Source of the DNA: Balneolales bacterium
GTDB lineage: Bacteria > Bacteroidota > Rhodothermia > Balneolales > HLUCCA01
Reading direction: 5' to 3'
Assembly: GCA_022565415.1 (NCBI GenBank)
Contig: JAIUMT010000136.1
Span: 1 to 8,018, forward strand
Length of the DNA stretch: 8,018 nt
Shown one piece after another: positions 1 to 6,239 of this stretch (positions within the stretch are counted from its first letter, which is position 1; every line of letters begins with the position of its first letter). The translations under genes and the position numbers were made by a program. Below the pieces are notes generated by a model that was not told the DNA's origin, made no database searches, and worked only from the letters and a program-made list of their open reading frames with translations.

Positions 1-866
1 CAGGCGATGATGACGGTGGAGATGGTGGAGATGACGACAATGGCGACGACAACGGAGACAGCGATGGTGCTCCGATTGCCAGCTTCACATTCTCAAACAC
101 ATTCGATTGTAACAATCAGGATAACGCTCCACTAGCTACATTTACAGGTGTTTCCATCTCTGATTTCGGTCGGAACGGAGTCAATTGCAACATCGGTGGT
201 GGAATTCATAATAACCGCGACTGGCCTGTTAGCGAAACAATAGATCCTGGTTTTTACACCTATTTCACGGTAACTGCCGAAGACAATTACAAAATCACGA
301 CATCAGTCGACGATGAACTTCTGTTCAATATTCGACGATCCAACACCGGACCAAGTCAGATGGAAGTGCGTTACAGCACCGACGGTGTTAATTTTGAATT
401 GCTCGGAAACACTGGCGTTCCAACAAACAACGCAGATGTAACGCTCTCGATGCCCAACTTGAATGAGGTAGATTACTTCGAAGTTCGTTTCTATGCATGG
501 GGAGCCAGCTCGCCAAACGGAACCCTTCGTTTCAACGAGGTAACTGCACCTTTTGAAATCGTATCAACTACTTCAATAGCAGATAGTGAAGTTGATCAGC
601 CCACGGGCGTGGTTTTGGAGCAAAATTACCCGAATCCGTTTAACCCAACGACCTCCATCACATTTTCTATTCCAGAAAACAGCATGACGCGTTTGGAAGT
701 GTATAACATGGTTGGTCAGCGCATGGCAGTTTTAGCCGACGGCGTGATGTCGCAGGGTTCACACACGGTGAATTTTGATGCATCCGGACTCTCGTCTGGG
801 ATTTACCTTTACCGACTTCAGGTTGATGGAGAAGTAACTTCAAAACGCATGACGTTAGTTAAATAA
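1..866 (+). CDS. Secreted protein with T9SS type A C-terminal sorting domain (5' end missing)
   Basis: The frame is open from the left edge (first full codon at position 3) to TAA at 864-866, giving 287 visible residues. The ATG at 360 is internal: the upstream sequence in the same frame has no stop and reads as protein. Visible residues 1-24 are an Asp/Gly/Asn-rich low-complexity linker. Residues about 25-195 look like a secreted beta-sandwich domain, with an RRSNTGP motif followed by a YSTDG segment, a pattern I associate with extracellular beta-sandwich modules. Residues about 203-287 are a typical T9SS sorting domain: QNYPNPFNPTT, then VYNMVGQ, then SGIYLYRL and a Lys-containing C-terminus. 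Such domains direct cargo through the type IX secretion system and are normally cleaved on export. The catalytic or binding part, if any, lies outside the window, so the specific function is unknown. The sorting domain is near certain; the middle-domain assignment is tentative. Confidence 0.93.
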   Translation, partial: GDDDGGDGGDDDNGDDNGDSDGAPIASFTFSNTFDCNNQDNAPLATFTGVSISDFGRNGVNCNIGGGIHNNRDWPVSETIDPGFYTYFTVTAEDNYKITTSVDDELLFNIRRSNTGPSQMEVRYSTDGVNFELLGNTGVPTNNADVTLSMPNLNEVDYFEVRFYAWGASSPNGTLRFNEVTAPFEIVSTTSIADSEVDQPTGVVLEQNYPNPFNPTTSITFSIPENSMTRLEVYNMVGQRMAVLADGVMSQGSHTVNFDASGLSSGIYLYRLQVDGEVTSKRMTLVK

Positions 867-894
867 TCTATTATCGACATTTCGATTTGCGACG

Positions 895-928
895 AAGCCG
901 GGGGAGTTCAATCTTCTCCGGCTTTTTT
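895..928 (+). terminator. Rho-independent terminator of the T9SS-cargo gene
   Basis: A 12-bp stem (AAGCCGGGGGAG at 895-906 with CTTCTCCGGCTT at 913-924, including two G-T pairs) closes a 6-nt loop. It is followed directly by a run of T to 928. It lies 28 bp after the TAA of the upstream gene, so it ends that transcript and separates it from the regulator downstream. Confidence 0.9.
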
Positions 929-931
929 GTG

Positions 932-1000
932 TGATGTCATCAGGCGAATAATGAATTCTTTTAACATTATGACGTCATCTGGCAAAATCGGATAATGAAT
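932..1000. repeat. Pair of imperfect direct repeats with TGAYGTCATC core
   Basis: Copy 1 (932-956) begins TGATGTCATCAGGC and ends GAATAATGAAT. Copy 2 (970-1000) begins TGACGTCATCTGGC and ends GATAATGAAT, with a few extra bases in its middle. The start of copy 2, TGACGTCA, is a perfect palindrome. The pair lies just after the terminator and well upstream of the DksA-like gene. It could be a double protein-binding site or a small duplication; function unknown. Confidence 0.55.
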
Positions 1001-1181
1001 ATATCAACTCCAAAGTGATGTTTCGTTCTTTAAAGAAGGGTTAAGCAGTTTCCCATTTGGCATGGATCTGCCACATAGTTGCACGGTGTAGAACACAAAC
1101 TTGAGCACGATGAAAAGCGTTTATGAGTTAACTTCTTCGTATCTTTATAGTTACCTAATATTCAACGAATTCAGGCTGATT

Positions 1182-1520
1182 ATGCTATCTGATGCAGATC
1201 GTTCGCGATTAAAAACTATTATTATCGAGAAAATCCAAGAAGCTGAATCCGATATTTTGGAACTCGTCGATGCCACAAAACCCGTCGCTCCCGAAAATTC
1301 GATTGGGCGCATTTCCCGCATGGATGCGATTAACAATAAAAGTGTGGGCGAGGCAACCCTGCGTGAAACGAGAAATCGCCTTAAGCGGTTGAATAATGCT
1401 CTGGCATCCATCGATTCTCCCAAATTCGGCGTTTGTACCCGTTGTGGTGAAGACATCCCGATGGGACGTCTTGAGTTTATACCTCATGCAACCCGTTGCG
1501 TGTACTGCACCGGACGTTAA
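1182..1520 (+). CDS. DksA/TraR family C4 zinc-finger protein, 112 aa
   Basis: This is a small member of the DksA/TraR family, whose characterised members bind RNA polymerase through the secondary channel and adjust promoter output. A helical, charged N-terminal half (residues 1-75) carries the ISRMDAINNKSV stretch (about 44-55) that is typical of the short Bacteroidota-type members. A four-cysteine zinc finger follows: C85-x2-C88 and C106-x2-C109, with GVCTRCGEDIP at its start. I chose ATG 1182 because it gives the usual family length of about 110 residues and begins at the conserved helix. The frame can be extended to a TTG at 1101, but those 27 extra residues are hydrophobic and unlike the family. 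It is transcribed toward the MFS gene with 136 bp between them and no clear terminator, so co-transcription is possible. Which promoters it acts on cannot be told. Confidence 0.9.
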   Translation: MLSDADRSRLKTIIIEKIQEAESDILELVDATKPVAPENSIGRISRMDAINNKSVGEATLRETRNRLKRLNNALASIDSPKFGVCTRCGEDIPMGRLEFIPHATRCVYCTGR

Positions 1521-1530
1521 TATTTACCAT

Positions 1531-1695
1531 ATGATACCCGAATTTCATCGTCTTTCGTTGAAAAGGCTACGTTCAATTAAAATTTGATACCGGTTTCAAC
1601 TCGTTGAAAATCGCTACTTTTATTAAAGCTTGATGCTGGTGCCAACACACTGAAAATTGCAAGTTAACTCGCTGAATACCCTCATTATTTTTAAA
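1531..1695. repeat. Cluster of degenerate direct repeats between the DksA-like and MFS genes
   Basis: Two units of 39 bp, at 1576-1614 and 1622-1660, align without gaps at about 29 of 39 positions (46-bp period). Both run ATTAAA, then TTGAT, then GGT, then CAAC, then TGAAAAT and GC. A weaker copy upstream (about 1531-1580) shares TGATACC, TTCA, CGTTGAAAA, GCTAC and ATTAAA. A partial one downstream (about 1666-1695) begins AACTCGCTGAA. The second unit contains a near-perfect palindrome core in its first copy: TTTCAAC-TC-GTTGAAA at 1594-1609. The cluster reaches into the region where the MFS reading frame opens, which makes the start of that gene uncertain. Role unknown. Confidence 0.6.
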
Positions 1696-2979
1696 AACAA
1701 TCCTAAACCCTTGTCTGCTTACATCACGTTCTTGCGCCAAAACACCGAACCAGTGCTCTTTGGCTTTTTATTGACCTTCTTCTCGAGTTTCGGTCAGACT
1801 TTTCTAATTTCGCTGTTCGTTCCGTTCATTTTGGCCGATCTTGCACTAACCAATACCTCATTTGGGGCCTATTATGCGATAGCAACGGTTATATCATCGG
1901 TGTTAATGCTTCGAATTGGCCACATCATCGACGATCGTCCGGTGCGCCCCTTTACCATTCAAACTTCGATATTACTCGCCGGAGCTTGTTTGATGCTCGC
2001 GGTGGCCTGGCATCCGGCAGTACTTTTCGTGGCACTGGTCGGACTTCGTCTGGGCGGACAAGGTCTGATGAGTCATATCAGCATAAGTACTATGTCGCGC
2101 TATTTTTCCGAAGATCGTGGCAAGGCTCTGAGTGTTTCGAGCTTGGGATATTCGGTCGGGGAGATGCTGTTTCCCGTAATTATCGCGACATTTATGTGAT
2201 TTTTCGGATGGAGGATGGCGGCTGTGGGCTGCGCCGTTCTCGTAGTTGGATTCATGATTTCCCTAATCTGGATTCGGGTGGAGCGACTAGATTATGTACC
2301 AGGAAAAGGTCGAATTGGAAAATACATCCGTCCCGAACATAAATCCCTCAAAACCAGCGATAAAACAACCGAAGCCGAACCCATCGGAAAGCGCAAATTT
2401 TACTGGCAAATGCTCAAGGAATCGCGCTTTTATGTGCTCGCATTGCCCTCTTTTTTTCTGAGTTTCACCATAACTGGATTCTTCTTTTATCAATATTTAT
2501 TAGCTGATCTGAGGGATTGGCCGATTGGTGTGTACACCATGATTTTTGCCGGATATGGCGTCGTGAGGCTGATATTTTCGTTGTATGGCGGAATTTTAGC
2601 CGACCGTTATCGAACGGATATTCTGTATGTTTATCACTTGCTTCCGATGGCGCTGGGTGTGTTATCATTGGCAGTGATACCGGGAATTGGTGCGGCGTAT
2701 GCCTTTCTATTTTTGGTAGGGATAACAGTCGGAATTGGAGGTGTCATCAAAAACGCCATCGTCGCGGAGATGTATGGCGTGGGGCGAATTGGTCAGGTGA
2801 GGAGCTTATTCACTATGATGATGGTAATCAGCACCGCAATTTCTCCACTTTTGTACGGGTATCTGCTCGACACGGGAATAACCTTCTCGCAAATAGCTGT
2901 TGGCTCTGCAATTTCGCTCGTTTTGGTGAGCGCACACACGTTTCGGATATTTGGATTGAAAGCTCGTGAAAGTGTTTAG
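1657..2979 (+). pseudogene. MFS transporter with one in-frame TGA stop
   Basis: This reads as one major facilitator superfamily protein of about 440 codons, close to the usual 400-430, interrupted only by TGA at 2197-2199 (codon 181). Both sides stay in the same frame and both match the family. The N-half has TM1 with FGFLLTFFSSFGQTFLISLF (residues 35-54), and a motif-A-like loop GHIIDDRPVR (88-97). It also has SSLGYSVGEMLFP in TM5. The C-half continues FFGWRMAAV after the stop, has a charged central loop, and a second motif GGILADRY before TM9. The stop falls in the TM5/TM6 region where relatives have an ordinary residue followed by GWR. The first possible start is TTG 1657; TTG 1711 is an alternative and GTG 1753 would cut into TM1. 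An ATG at 2215, preceded directly by GGAGG, could restart translation of the C-half. The substrate is unknown. It may be a recently inactivated gene, a read-through gene or a base-call error. Confidence 0.8.
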
Positions 2980-3056
2980 AGTCGGTAGGATGTGTATTAG
3001 TGGCACCTATAGTAATACAAACTCACTTTTTTAATTATTCTTACTCGCTAGTATTT

Positions 3057-3338
3057 TTAGTAGTCTTGCCGATTGTCCCAAAAAGCTGTAATGATGATTG
3101 CTTTTTCGGAAACTTTATAATAAATACTAAAATTCCCTAGTGATGCCACTCTTACATCCATAAAATCTGTTGCTTTAAATATCAACGGATTATCGGCAAT
3201 CTACTTTGTTCTCTCCGAGACCAATTTTAACAGTTTTTTGGAATAAGTGTTGGACTTGTTTCTCTTAGCCCAATATTCTAAGATTCCAACGAATTGGATG
3301 TCTGCAGTTCTAGTCCAAATTACATTGCGTTTAGCCAT
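3057..3338 (-). pseudogene. RelE/ParE-family toxin with internal stop codon
   Basis: Translating the - strand from ATG 3338 gives a typical type II RelE/ParE toxin of Bacteroidota: MAKRNVIWTRTADIQFVGI, a helical EYW and KRNKSNTYSKKL section. It then has GNFSIYYKV and a C-terminal TAFWDNRQD. Intact members are mRNA interferases or gyrase poisons of about 95-100 residues. Here codon 46 (3203-3201) is TAG, between SERTK and IADNP, where relatives commonly have a Gln codon, so CAG to TAG is the likely change. After NRQDY (codon 93) the frame meets TAA and soon another stop, where relatives run on with Lys/Leu residues, so the C-terminus is also eroded. The start overlaps the last 19 nt of the antitoxin gene, the classic layout of a translationally coupled pair. 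Neither fragment should form the full toxin fold, so it is very probably inactive. Confidence 0.85.
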
Positions 3339-3562
3339 TCCAGGTTTCTTTTTTCCAACACTTCTTGGGAAATCAACTTCCCATTCTTGATGTCTTCTTC
3401 ACTCATGTCCAACATCATTTTCTGTTCATTGGTCAATTCAACGATGTCAGATTCAGAGGAACTTGAAGATATCAGTTTGTCAAGTGCCTCTAGAAATGCT
3501 CTATTTCTAATGGATAGAATTTTATCAATCAATTCGTTTCTTATTTTATCGACTGTTGTCAT
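3320..3562 (-). CDS. Antitoxin of a RelE/ParE-type toxin-antitoxin pair, 80 aa
   Basis: This small acidic protein starts at ATG 3562 and ends with TAA at 3322-3320. An N-terminal helix with TTVDKIRNELIDKILSIRN is followed by a Ser-rich break (residues about 31-38). The tail is TNEQKMMLDMSEEDIKNGK and then a QEVLEKRNLEWL segment. This matches the style of the short antitoxins, usually annotated as hypothetical, that precede RelE/ParE toxins in Bacteroidota; such partners wrap the toxin with their C-terminal segment. I see no clear DNA-binding domain. Its end overlaps the start of the toxin remnant by 19 nt, which supports the assignment more strongly than the sequence alone. The open frame is complete, so it may still be expressed although its toxin is broken. 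No Shine-Dalgarno is visible. The locus is far more AT-rich than the flanking genes, suggesting transfer from elsewhere. Confidence 0.8.
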   Translation of the reverse strand: MTTVDKIRNELIDKILSIRNRAFLEALDKLISSSSSESDIVELTNEQKMMLDMSEEDIKNGKLISQEVLEKRNLEWLNAM

Positions 3563-3703
3563 TTTAGTCCACGTTAGATTTTGAAGATATGTGAATAATA
3601 ATTGATGCGGTAGACTGATACGAGTACTACAATTTAAGCTTTATGATTTCAATACCGAAATTACTGCTAAAAAACTATTCACTGATGACTAAAGCAACTA
3701 CCC

Positions 3704-4558
3704 TTAAAACGAATATCTTCCCGACAGGTCGAATGGAATTCGGCTGCTATCGTCGAAGTAGGGAAGATCTACATTGATACTCCCATCACCGGTTACATTG
3801 TACTGAAATGATTGTTGCCCGCTGAGCATGCGGTAGACCGATGTTCCGAGTCGGGCAATATCCAGTCGGACCGGAATAGTCACAATTTGTGAACTTTTTG
3901 GAGCCAGGTTTACTTGCTGAGCTATCCCTGCTGCTGCCCAACGCTCGCCATCGACCGCCAGAATGTAATTGATATCGGAGAATCCGACTGCAAATGTATT
4001 TGGATTATCGAATTTGAGCTGAACATTTACCTCTGCGCCTGTAAAAGACAAATTCCCCACAGAAATGTTCTCTAAAGATAGTCGGGGTATTTTCGGGACA
4101 GGTAGATATCCCGAGGCACTAGCCGGAATATCGCGTCGACCCAATACCGGAATGTCAAACGAAAACACCGAACTGATGCCATAAGCGATACTATCGCGGG
4201 TGGTAATGGCGCTTACAGAATTATACAGTTCGTTAAATCCGAAGCGAATAGGCACTGTAATCGAAGAGCTAGAACGGGATTTCAGCTCGATACCAGTGTC
4301 GTTGGTTCCGCTCAAAAACTCGTTTCCATCCACGCTAAAAGCATACTCGTAACCCTGGGCGCGTAAATCAACCCGATTCGGATTGTCCACATCGAAGGTG
4401 AAATTCATGGTAACTCCGTCGAAAGAGAGCGATTCAAACTTCATATCGGAGTACGAAACCTCGGGATATTGAACTGATCCCGACAAACCTTGCAGAAAAC
4501 TACAGCCCGATACGGTTAACAAAATGATGAGTGTGGATGCGAGGAGATATTTTTTCAT
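3704..4558 (-). CDS. Lipoprotein with two LEA2/WHy-like domains, 284 aa
   Basis: A lipoprotein signal peptide spans residues 1-18, with KK at 3-4, a hydrophobic core and the lipobox VSGC, so Cys19 is the predicted lipidated residue. That is why I start at ATG 4558 rather than at the in-frame ATG 4606, which adds 16 residues and sits at the edge of the terminator. The mature part is two homologous beta-rich units, each with the LEA type 2/WHy signature. Residues about 32-115 contain VDNPN (57-61), then VDGNEF and a TVPIRF strand. Residues about 157-235 contain FDNPN (183-187), then VDGERW and a TIPVRLD strand. A basic linker with LGRRDIP (139-145) separates them. LEA2 lipoproteins are widespread in bacteria with no settled biochemical role; an envelope-stress or protein-stabilising function has been suggested for the domain. 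It would be membrane-anchored and periplasmic or surface-exposed. It lies 141 bp upstream of the antitoxin on the same strand, with its own transcription unit implied by the terminator just upstream. Confidence 0.9.
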   Translation of the reverse strand: MKKYLLASTLIILLTVSGCSFLQGLSGSVQYPEVSYSDMKFESLSFDGVTMNFTFDVDNPNRVDLRAQGYEYAFSVDGNEFLSGTNDTGIELKSRSSSSITVPIRFGFNELYNSVSAITTRDSIAYGISSVFSFDIPVLGRRDIPASASGYLPVPKIPRLSLENISVGNLSFTGAEVNVQLKFDNPNTFAVGFSDINYILAVDGERWAAAGIAQQVNLAPKSSQIVTIPVRLDIARLGTSVYRMLSGQQSFQYNVTGDGSINVDLPYFDDSSRIPFDLSGRYSF

Positions 4559-4611
4559 GGTAGCTGATGTTGCGAGGGATGGAATGTTTATCAGCAATAT
4601 ACTCATTAAAT

Positions 4612-4650
4612 AAAAAAACCACCCTGCTTTGGTAAACCGCGGCAGGGTGG
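4612..4650 (-). terminator. Rho-independent terminator of the amidohydrolase operon
   Basis: Read on the - strand, a 9-bp GC-rich perfect stem (CCACCCTGC at 4650-4642 with GCAGGGTGG at 4627-4619) closes a 14-nt loop and is followed by seven T (4618-4612). It lies 172 bp after the stop of the ligand-less amidohydrolase and just upstream of the lipoprotein gene. It therefore ends the amidohydrolase transcript and isolates the lipoprotein unit. Confidence 0.9.
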
Positions 4651-4691
4651 CACTTCTCAGGTAGCATTGACAGCCGCATTACTGCAACTGC

Positions 4692-4713
4692 ACTTTCAAT
4701 AACTATTGAAAGT
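4692..4713. repeat. Perfect inverted repeat, possible operator
   Basis: ACTTTCAATA and TATTGAAAGT form 10-bp perfect arms around a 2-nt spacer. There is no T-run after it on either strand, so it does not look like a terminator. The size fits a dimeric regulator site or a small hairpin. It lies in the 172-bp spacer after the amidohydrolase gene, upstream of the terminator on the - strand, an odd place for an operator of any annotated gene. Confidence 0.6.
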
Positions 4714-4822
4714 CACTATTTCGTTTCATCATTTTGCATTTAATTTTCGACTAAATGGCATGCTGTTGGGGCACAGACCATTCAGGTTGAAATTATTTTT
4801 ATGAGGTTGCAAATTTTGAGGA

Positions 4823-6046
4823 TTATTCTTTCAAATAGACCATTTTCCCGTCAATCATGACCCCAATTGTGTGCGTAATGTATTCGAACGGATCTCCATC
4901 AAACATCGCAATGTCGGCATCTTTGCCGACTTCCAGCGACCCGACTCGGTGATCAATTCCAAGTAGCTGAGCCGGTACGATCGTTAGAGCGGCGAGTCCT
5001 TCTTCGTAGGGAAGTCCGTTCGCGACGGCGATTCCGGCTTCGAAATGAACTACCCGGGTTTTGGGAACATAGCCTTCATATCCGGCCTGAAACGCGAATG
5101 GAATGCCCGCTTCGTGTAGTTTGGCCGGTGTTTCCCAGCTGGCATTGCGCGTTTCGCCCCGGGTTCTGACCATCGGAGGGTGCACAAATACCGGCACGCC
5201 CGCGGCTTTGATTTCATCGAGAACAAGATACGCTTCTGCAGCGCCATCAAGCACCAAATCGAATCCGAATTCTTCTTGAAGTCGCAGGGCTCCTAATATC
5301 TCGGTGACCTGCTGAGCTGTAATCAGGGCCTTAATTTCGCCTTTCAGCACAGCTGCCATGGTTTCGAGTTTGAGGTCGCGGGAGGGAAGCTTTGACGCAT
5401 CTCCGCCGGCTGACTCCACGCGGGCCAGGTACTCTTGAGCTTTGATGAATTCACTTCGTAGCATGGCGATGGTGCGCGACCGGCTTCCGACCTGAGTATA
5501 ATTATGGGAAACGGATGATCCCAGCGTGAATGCGACCATGGTGACGGAGTCAACGAGGGCTTCGTTCAGGGTGCCGCCGGTGGTTTTGGCAATCATGGTT
5601 TGTCCGCTCGCAATCGCCCCGGGAGCATGACCGGTATGGATGGTGGTGATGCCCAAATTGCTGAGCCACACGACCAGGTGTTCGCGGGCATTATAGGCGT
5701 CAATGGCCCGAAGTTCTGGCTGAAACGGATTCGATCGTTCGATATGATCGGACACGTGGGGAAGGTTTTCGGCTCCGGCTAGTCCGACAACGGAACGCGC
5801 GTCGATGAATCCGGGGGTGACCACGCGGGCTTCAAGAACTTCGGCATTGGCCGGGATGGAAATCTCGCTTGCCAGTCCGACAGATTGAATTTTGCCATTT
5901 TCAACTAGTACAACGCCGTTCAGAATGGGATCTCCACTCATGGTGTACAGAACCTGAGCTTTGATGGCGTAAGATTGCGCCACTGCGGTTGCTGATACGA
6001 CTGTTATCAGCAGGAATAAGGCCGTCAAGAATTGAGTTAATTTCAT
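4823..6046 (-). CDS. Exported amidohydrolase-superfamily protein lacking all metal ligands, 407 aa
   Basis: This is a close paralogue of the next gene upstream. An Ala-rich signal peptide with cleavage likely after AVA at residue 23 suggests periplasmic or extracellular location. The N-terminal beta-strand cap and GFIDAR follow the usual PGxxDxHxH position. The C-terminal VGSLEVGKDADIAMFDGDPF is a standard imidazolonepropionase-like amidohydrolase ending. The catalytic metal site is gone: HxH is replaced by R84-S-V86, and the HTH of strand 5 by T243-A-Q245. The strand-6 His pair is D267-G268, and the strand-8 HTD becomes Q320-A-G322. The frame is intact with no other damage, and length is normal. 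It is therefore probably a folded pseudoenzyme, a partner or regulator of the active paralogue, or an enzyme using another mechanism. The start is ATG 6046; no Shine-Dalgarno is seen. A gap of 193 bp separates it from the upstream paralogue, and the terminator at 4612-4650 follows, so one operon is likely. Confidence 0.92.
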   Translation of the reverse strand: MKLTQFLTALFLLITVVSATAVAQSYAIKAQVLYTMSGDPILNGVVLVENGKIQSVGLASEISIPANAEVLEARVVTPGFIDARSVVGLAGAENLPHVSDHIERSNPFQPELRAIDAYNAREHLVVWLSNLGITTIHTGHAPGAIASGQTMIAKTTGGTLNEALVDSVTMVAFTLGSSVSHNYTQVGSRSRTIAMLRSEFIKAQEYLARVESAGGDASKLPSRDLKLETMAAVLKGEIKALITAQQVTEILGALRLQEEFGFDLVLDGAAEAYLVLDEIKAAGVPVFVHPPMVRTRGETRNASWETPAKLHEAGIPFAFQAGYEGYVPKTRVVHFEAGIAVANGLPYEEGLAALTIVPAQLLGIDHRVGSLEVGKDADIAMFDGDPFEYITHTIGVMIDGKMVYLKE

Positions 6047-6239
6047 GTGATCTTGTGTTAAGGTAGGTGTAGTTGGTCTCAGCGGATGTGTGAATCAACT
6101 ACAGCTCAAAAAATGTTTTTGCGATTGGATAAATCTGTGTTCTTTAATCATTTTCCATGCGTGACGCTCGGAAGATTGGTGGCATTAATGCTTCTGCTAA
6201 TGTTTCAAGCGTGCAGCTTGGAAAGTTTAACTCAACCCA

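Larger units (their letters stand above)
867..1181. other. 315-bp intergenic region before the DksA-like gene
   Basis: Apart from the terminator and the direct repeat pair listed separately, no gene was found here. It contains a perfect 12-bp palindrome, TTCTTTAAAGAA, at 1026-1037, of unknown role. The promoter of the DksA-like gene should lie in the right-hand part, but no confident -35/-10 or Bacteroidota-type promoter could be fixed. TATCTTTA at 1140-1147 resembles the TAnnTTTG element in part only. Confidence 0.5.

Noticed and set aside
1140..1147. TATCTTTA as a Bacteroidota-type promoter element.
   Set aside because: It matches TAnnTTTG only in part and has no clear upstream TTTG-type partner at the right distance; too weak to annotate.
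1101..1181. N-terminal extension of the DksA-like protein from a TTG start.
   Set aside because: The added residues are hydrophobic and unlike the family, whose length fits ATG 1182; the segment is more likely promoter and leader.
1151..1487. Two - strand open frames opposite the DksA-like gene.
   Set aside because: They are shadows of a clearly conserved zinc-finger coding sequence and carry no family features.
2197..2236. Selenocysteine insertion at the transporter TGA.
   Set aside because: No convincing SECIS-like hairpin follows, and no selenoprotein logic is known for this position of MFS transporters.
2993..3032. TGTATTA/TAATACA inverted repeat followed by a T-run after the MFS gene, as a terminator.
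   Set aside because: The stem is only 7 bp, AT-rich, with a 13-nt loop, and the T-run starts 7 nt later; not convincing.
4558..4606. Upstream ATG 4606 as the start of the LEA2 lipoprotein.
   Set aside because: It would put 16 residues before the signal peptide and place the start next to the terminator T-tract; ATG 4558 gives a standard lipoprotein N-terminus.
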